From Subdoligranulum variabile (lineage in GTDB: Bacteria; Bacillota; Clostridia; Oscillospirales; Ruminococcaceae), in contig SFKI01000006.1 in NCBI GenBank assembly GCA_004554775.1, forward strand, positions 62,001 to 126,000: DNA of 64,000 nucleotides, written 5' to 3'. The position numbers and the translations under genes were made by a program. The stretch's first letter is position 1; each line of letters begins with the position of its first letter. The notes beneath the pieces were generated by a model. It was given only the letters and a program-made list of their open reading frames with translations, did not search any database and had not been told where the DNA came from. Below, piece after piece: positions 60,169-64,000 of the stretch.

Positions 60169-61608
60169 ATGACCACGCGCACGGCGCAGAGAAAATGTAG
60201 TATATGGTGCCTGGGCGCCGCCGCCCTGGTGCTGATCCTGTGCAGCAAAACTTCGCCGCTGTTTGTGTTGAATGACTGGATGGACGCCAACATCTTTTTT
60301 ACGATGGGCAAATCCATGCTGTCCGGCAAAGTGCTTTACCGTGATGTGTTCGACCACAAAGGCCCGGTGCTGTATCTCCTCTACGGGTTGGGTTGGCTGT
60401 TGGACCACACGGGCTTTACCGGCGTGTTTGTGCTGGAGCTGTGCGCGTTTGCGCTGTTTTTAGATTTTGGCCTGCGCGCGGCGGCCCTGCTGCGAGGGAC
60501 TCCCTTACACCCGGCGTGGTGCCTGCTGCCGGCTGCCGCTGTGGCGGCGTGTCGGGCATTCGCCCACGGCGGCAGCGCCGAAGAACTGCTGCTGCCCTTC
60601 TTGGCCGCCGCTTTGTACGGCCTGGCAAAATGCCTTACGGCCCCCAGGCAGATGCCGCTGCGCGAGGTGGTGCTGCACGGCTTTTTGTGCGGCTGTGCGC
60701 TGCTGTTAAAATATACGGTGCTCGGCTTTTATCTGGCCTGGGCGGCGGTGCTGGCGGTGCTCTACCTGCGCCGGGGCTGGCTGCGGGACCTGGGCAAAAG
60801 CTGCGCCGCCTACCTGGGCGGCCTGGCACTGGCAGCCCTGCCGTGGTTTGCCTACTTTGGGGTGAACCACGCGCTGGACAGCTGGTGGGAGTGCTATTTT
60901 TATGATAACCTCTTCCTTTATAAAGGCGATACCCGCAGCGCCCTGACGCTGGCCCAACACCTTTGGTGGGCCGTGCGGGACGACCTGCCCGCAGCGCTGA
61001 TGCTGGCGGTGTTCCTCTTGTGGGCGGTGGCCGCCAACCATCGCGGTGCAGCGCTGGCTACACTGGTGCTGGCCGCCGGGCTGGCCTTTACCAGTCTGAT
61101 GGGCGGCTACCTCGTTTATTATGGGCTGGTGCTGGCCGTGTTTGCCCCGCTGGCGCTGGCGGCGCTGCCCCAAAGGCGGCCTGCCGGGCGCGGTTTTGCT
61201 ATTCTGCCCGCGTTGGGCGCAGCGGCGGCAGCGGCGTGGTGCTTTTTAGTAAGCCCCAACCGCGCCTTGCGGGGGCGCGCAGCGGAAAGCCTGCCGCAGA
61301 TCCAGTTTGCCAACATCATCCGCGAAACACCCAACGCTACCTTGCTGAACTACGGCACGCTGGACGGCGGCTTTTACACCGCTGCCGGGGTGCTGCCGCC
61401 CTGCCGCTACTTCTGCGTGACCAACATGCCGCTGCAGGAGCAATGGCAGCAGCAGCGGGACCTGCTGGCCGATGCCGCCGTGGACTACGTGGCAGCTCTG
61501 ACCGGCAACTTGCAGAGCGACTACCTCGCTTACCATTGTATTGCCAGCCAGACCTACAACGGCGGTGAGGGTGAAGTGACCTGGTATCTCTACGCAAAAA
61601 CCAAATAA
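60169..61608 (+). CDS. ArnT/PMT-like GT-C membrane glycosyltransferase
   Basis: The 479-residue protein has about ten membrane segments and the PMT_2-type motif NDWMDANIFFTMGKSMLSG and YRDVFDHKGPVLYLLYG (about 35-75), where the first exoplasmic loop carries the catalytic Asp and the HKGP element. The C-terminal 130 residues are soluble. Such enzymes transfer sugars from polyprenyl phosphates outside the membrane. It stands between terminators and promoters alone, apart from the two glycan operons. Confidence 0.75.
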   Translation: MTTRTAQRKCSIWCLGAAALVLILCSKTSPLFVLNDWMDANIFFTMGKSMLSGKVLYRDVFDHKGPVLYLLYGLGWLLDHTGFTGVFVLELCAFALFLDFGLRAAALLRGTPLHPAWCLLPAAAVAACRAFAHGGSAEELLLPFLAAALYGLAKCLTAPRQMPLREVVLHGFLCGCALLLKYTVLGFYLAWAAVLAVLYLRRGWLRDLGKSCAAYLGGLALAALPWFAYFGVNHALDSWWECYFYDNLFLYKGDTRSALTLAQHLWWAVRDDLPAALMLAVFLLWAVAANHRGAALATLVLAAGLAFTSLMGGYLVYYGLVLAVFAPLALAALPQRRPAGRGFAILPALGAAAAAAWCFLVSPNRALRGRAAESLPQIQFANIIRETPNATLLNYGTLDGGFYTAAGVLPPCRYFCVTNMPLQEQWQQQRDLLADAAVDYVAALTGNLQSDYLAYHCIASQTYNGGEGEVTWYLYAKTK

Positions 61609-61609
61609 T

Positions 61610-61638
61610 TTGCGCTTTTTCCGCAGATGCGGTATAAT
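61610..61638 (+). promoter_or_regulatory. Promoter of the DUF2142 gene
   Basis: TTGCGC (61610-61615) and TATAAT (61633-61638) are 17 bases apart. The in-frame ATG at 61644 falls at the expected transcription start, which supports the later start at 61680. Confidence 0.7.
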
Positions 61639-61679
61639 ACATCATGCGAAACCCATACTCACAGAAAGGCGGGCACCCT

Positions 61680-63932
61680 ATGCAAAACTACAAAAAGCTC
61701 CTGCGGGTGGTGTGCAGCCTGGCAGCGGCCGCATTGGCGGTTTATTGCACCATCATGCTGTGCCGTTGGGTAGGGTATGACTTGCAGGAACGCCTGGGCA
61801 ACACGCCCAGTTATGCGATCGTCAACGACGAATACAGCCAGATCATCGACATCCCCGAGGAAGGTTTGACCCAGAAAATGCCGCTGCAAGCCGGACAGCC
61901 GTTTTACGGGGTACGGTTCAAGTTCAGCACCCACGGGCAGCTTTACAAATCCGGCATGACGATGGTCGAAGTCTACAACGAAGCCGGGCAGCAGGTGCTT
62001 TTCGCGGCGGGCAACTTCCTGAATATCTGGGACGATACCTTTACGGAGTTCACCTGCAACGACGCCTACATCCCCGACCACGACGAAACGCTGACCATCC
62101 GCCTGTATAACGAGGTCGCCTGGGACGGCCCGCTGGGCGTCTGGGCCAGCGAGGGCGAAGTGGACGGCATGGCGCTTTCGCCGACCGACGGCGAACCGCT
62201 GAACGCTACCATGGCAATGCAGCGCGTCAGCGATTTTACAGCCAACTGGCCCGCACTGCTGGCTGCGCGGCTGCAAAAACCGCTGGCCGCCGCCGTCTTT
62301 GCGGCGGTGCTGCTGGCAATGCTCAAGACCCCGCTGTTTTTGCTGGTGCCCGCCGTGGGGCTGGCACTGGGCGTGGGCTTTACCTACGTCACACCCGCGC
62401 TGGTCGCCCCCGATGAATATACCCACCTCGCCGCTGCCTACGAGCTTGCCAGCAACTGGAGCGGCCAGCCCGCCGCCGACGAGGACGGCAACCTGCTGCT
62501 GCGGGCCTGTGATGCCGCCCACTTCGGTACCAAGACCGGTGAGATCGGCATCCTGGCTTACAAAAACGAGGCCATTGCCGAAAGCTCCGAGCCTGGCAAC
62601 CTTGACGAACTGACCACCCACAGCGAGATCAAAGCAGGGCAGGGCAGTGGCAGCTATCTGGCCCAGGCCCTGGGTATCCGCCTGGCACGGGTGCAGGGTA
62701 AAAACTTTTACACGATGCTGCTCTATGGCCGCCTGGCAAACCTGATCTTCTATCTGTTGCTTGCGGCGCTGGCCGTTTGGCTGGCGCCTGCAAGCTTGCG
62801 CGGGCTATTTGCCTGCGTGGCGCTGCTGCCCATGCCGTTGCAGCTGGCGGCCAGCCTTTCACCGGATGCCGCTGTACTGGGGCTGGTGTTCAGCTTTACG
62901 GCGCTCTGCCTGCGTCTGCGGGGGGAGCAAGCCGTCTGGTGGCAGAAAATTCTGCTGATCGTGCTCGGCGGGCTGGTGGCCCCCGGCAAGGCCATCTATC
63001 TGCCGGTCGTGCTGCTCTGCCTGCTGATCCCGGCTGAGAATTTGACCTATGCCAAAAATCCGACCGTCAGATTCCTGGGCGAAGAGATCCCCAGCGGCTG
63101 CTGCATTCATTCCGCCACGCTGGTGCTGGCGTTCTGCTTCTGGCTTGCGGCCAACCTGCAAGCCGTGGCCTACGCGGCCCGCGATATGAACACCACCGTT
63201 CTGCTGGCGGGCGGCGCGGCGGCGCTGGTGCTGCTGGTGCTGGCGCTGGCAGGCTATCTCAAACTGCGCAAGCATCCGCGTGTGTTTTTCTGGTGCAAGA
63301 GCGCTTTTGCGACGGTGCTCGTACTGGGCGCGGTGGTCGGCGTGCGGGCTGTCTCCCACATGGGCGGCGGGCTCGACCCTGACCAGCTCACGATGACCTA
63401 CCCCAACGGCGATTCCATCTGGACATTCTCGTTCGGGTACATCTGCCGCAACATCCCGGCCACCGTCAAGCTGCTGCTGCGCACCCTGCCGCAGCAGGGG
63501 GCGCTCTGGCTGCAAGGCCTGCTGGGCACTACGCTGGGAGAGCCCATCGTCTACCGCATCGACGTCAGCTGGCTGCTGGGCGTCGGCCTGCTGCTGGCTG
63601 TGCTGGCTGCGGCCCTGCCACGGCAGGAAAAACCTGCCCCGTTGGACCGCCGCAGCAAAGCGGGCGTGGCGGGCATCTGCCTGTGCGTTGTGCTGGCCGT
63701 ACTGGCCGCTGCGCTGAACTGGACGCCCATCAATTACCAGACGCTGTTCGGCTTACAGGGCCGCTACCTGCTGCCGATTTTGCCGCTGGTACTGCTGCTG
63801 GTCAAAAGTAGCAAAACGCTGGCCCTGCGCCGGGATGTTTCCCACGCGGCGGCGCTGTGTACCGGCACCCTAACCATGTTGACCCTGCTGCAAGGCTTTG
63901 GCCTGTACGCTGCCTGGCAGCCGGTATCATAA
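61680..63932 (+). CDS. DUF2142 family polytopic membrane protein
   Basis: The start at 61680 follows AAAGGCGGG and lies downstream of the promoter. The 750-residue protein has one N-terminal membrane helix, an extracellular beta-rich domain (about 35-195), then about eleven membrane segments. The loop TPALVAPDEYTHLAAAYEL (about 240-258) is the PDExxH-type motif of DUF2142, a GT-C-like family found in surface glycan loci. It probably transfers a sugar from a polyprenyl carrier outside the cell; donor and acceptor are unknown. Confidence 0.8.
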   Translation: MQNYKKLLRVVCSLAAAALAVYCTIMLCRWVGYDLQERLGNTPSYAIVNDEYSQIIDIPEEGLTQKMPLQAGQPFYGVRFKFSTHGQLYKSGMTMVEVYNEAGQQVLFAAGNFLNIWDDTFTEFTCNDAYIPDHDETLTIRLYNEVAWDGPLGVWASEGEVDGMALSPTDGEPLNATMAMQRVSDFTANWPALLAARLQKPLAAAVFAAVLLAMLKTPLFLLVPAVGLALGVGFTYVTPALVAPDEYTHLAAAYELASNWSGQPAADEDGNLLLRACDAAHFGTKTGEIGILAYKNEAIAESSEPGNLDELTTHSEIKAGQGSGSYLAQALGIRLARVQGKNFYTMLLYGRLANLIFYLLLAALAVWLAPASLRGLFACVALLPMPLQLAASLSPDAAVLGLVFSFTALCLRLRGEQAVWWQKILLIVLGGLVAPGKAIYLPVVLLCLLIPAENLTYAKNPTVRFLGEEIPSGCCIHSATLVLAFCFWLAANLQAVAYAARDMNTTVLLAGGAAALVLLVLALAGYLKLRKHPRVFFWCKSAFATVLVLGAVVGVRAVSHMGGGLDPDQLTMTYPNGDSIWTFSFGYICRNIPATVKLLLRTLPQQGALWLQGLLGTTLGEPIVYRIDVSWLLGVGLLLAVLAAALPRQEKPAPLDRRSKAGVAGICLCVVLAVLAAALNWTPINYQTLFGLQGRYLLPILPLVLLLVKSSKTLALRRDVSHAAALCTGTLTMLTLLQGFGLYAAWQPVS

Positions 63933-63966
63933 ATGCAAATTTATTTATTATAAAGGAGAACTTCCC

Positions 63967-64000
63967 ATGACTATCACCAAAAATACCATCATCGCCGAGA
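63967..64000 (+). CDS. Start of a probable DUF1858 protein (3' end outside window)
   Basis: Only 11 codons are visible (MTITKNTIIAE), after AAAGGAG. The opening matches the start of short DUF1858-type proteins, but so little sequence makes the name tentative. Confidence 0.45.
   Translation, partial: MTITKNTIIAE

Noticed and set aside
1..64000. tRNA, rRNA, phage, transposase or CRISPR genes
   Set aside because: None could be recognised; no intergenic gap exceeds about 275 bases, and all gaps are accounted for by promoters, terminators or small repeats.

Overview
The window reads as the chromosome of a GC-rich, anaerobic Gram-positive Firmicute, most like the Oscillospiraceae/Ruminococcaceae group (Faecalibacterium, Gemmiger or Subdoligranulum type). 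The basis is strong AGGAGG-type ribosome binding sites, frequent TTG starts, ZapA, a WYL regulator, an ECF-transporter S component, Rnf-type genes, glycan export genes of monoderm type, and high GC at third codon positions. The species assignment is inference. I see no tRNA, rRNA, CRISPR array, prophage or intact insertion sequence.

Layout. 1-8.9 kb: a 5'-truncated SGNH hydrolase, an XpaC-like protein, a two-gene polysaccharide ABC exporter and three polytopic membrane proteins of GT-C/YfhO-like build. 9.0-16.2 kb: a nonulosonic acid (legionaminic/sialic type) operon with its own promoter (LegC aminotransferase, CBS-fused nucleotidyltransferase, NeuB, NeuC, two Gfo/Idh oxidoreductases, NeuA), running on into a split ThrE-type exporter pair. 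17.4-21.8 kb (minus): an alpha-amylase family enzyme and glycogen phosphorylase. 22.1-28.3 kb: zapA, a U32 peptidase, dUTPase, Maf, MreB, NfeD and a stomatin-like SPFH protein. 28.5-30.7 kb: a MocR-type regulator divergent from an ECF S component. 30.8-38.6 kb (minus): an operon for chorismate, Phe and Tyr synthesis (pheA-aroB-aroC-aroE/K fusion-aroF-aroA-tyrA). 38.7-42.5 kb: HAD hydrolase, sirtuin, NAD(P)H-hydrate dehydratase and a WYL regulator. 42.6-50.7 kb: a second surface-glycan operon (priming sugar-phosphate transferase, two GT4 enzymes, a large membrane protein, GT2, UDP-galactopyranose mutase). 50.9-57.4 kb: rpe, a divergent rnfD-rnfE-rnfA trio, a DUF1015 protein, a disordered Pro/Arg-rich protein and an RlmA-like rRNA methyltransferase. 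57.4-64 kb: an ECF sigma/anti-sigma pair, another sigma-70 family factor, a zinc-ribbon protein, two more glycan-type membrane proteins and the first codons of a probable DUF1858 gene.

The dominant theme is cell-surface glycan assembly: two glycan loci, a nonulosonate pathway and several GT-C-like integral membrane proteins. The exporter near 2.5 kb is the only transporter in the window that could export these glycans, since the second cluster carries no flippase or polymerase. Glycogen breakdown, NAD(P)H repair and aromatic amino acid synthesis are housekeeping.

The most unusual item is the rnfDEA trio. It lacks rnfB, rnfC and rnfG. By eye, both membrane subunits have lost the cysteines that hold the membrane [2Fe-2S] cluster in Rnf/Na+-NQR. 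Its RnfE also carries a long disordered N-terminal extension. This could be a repurposed Rnf-derived membrane complex.
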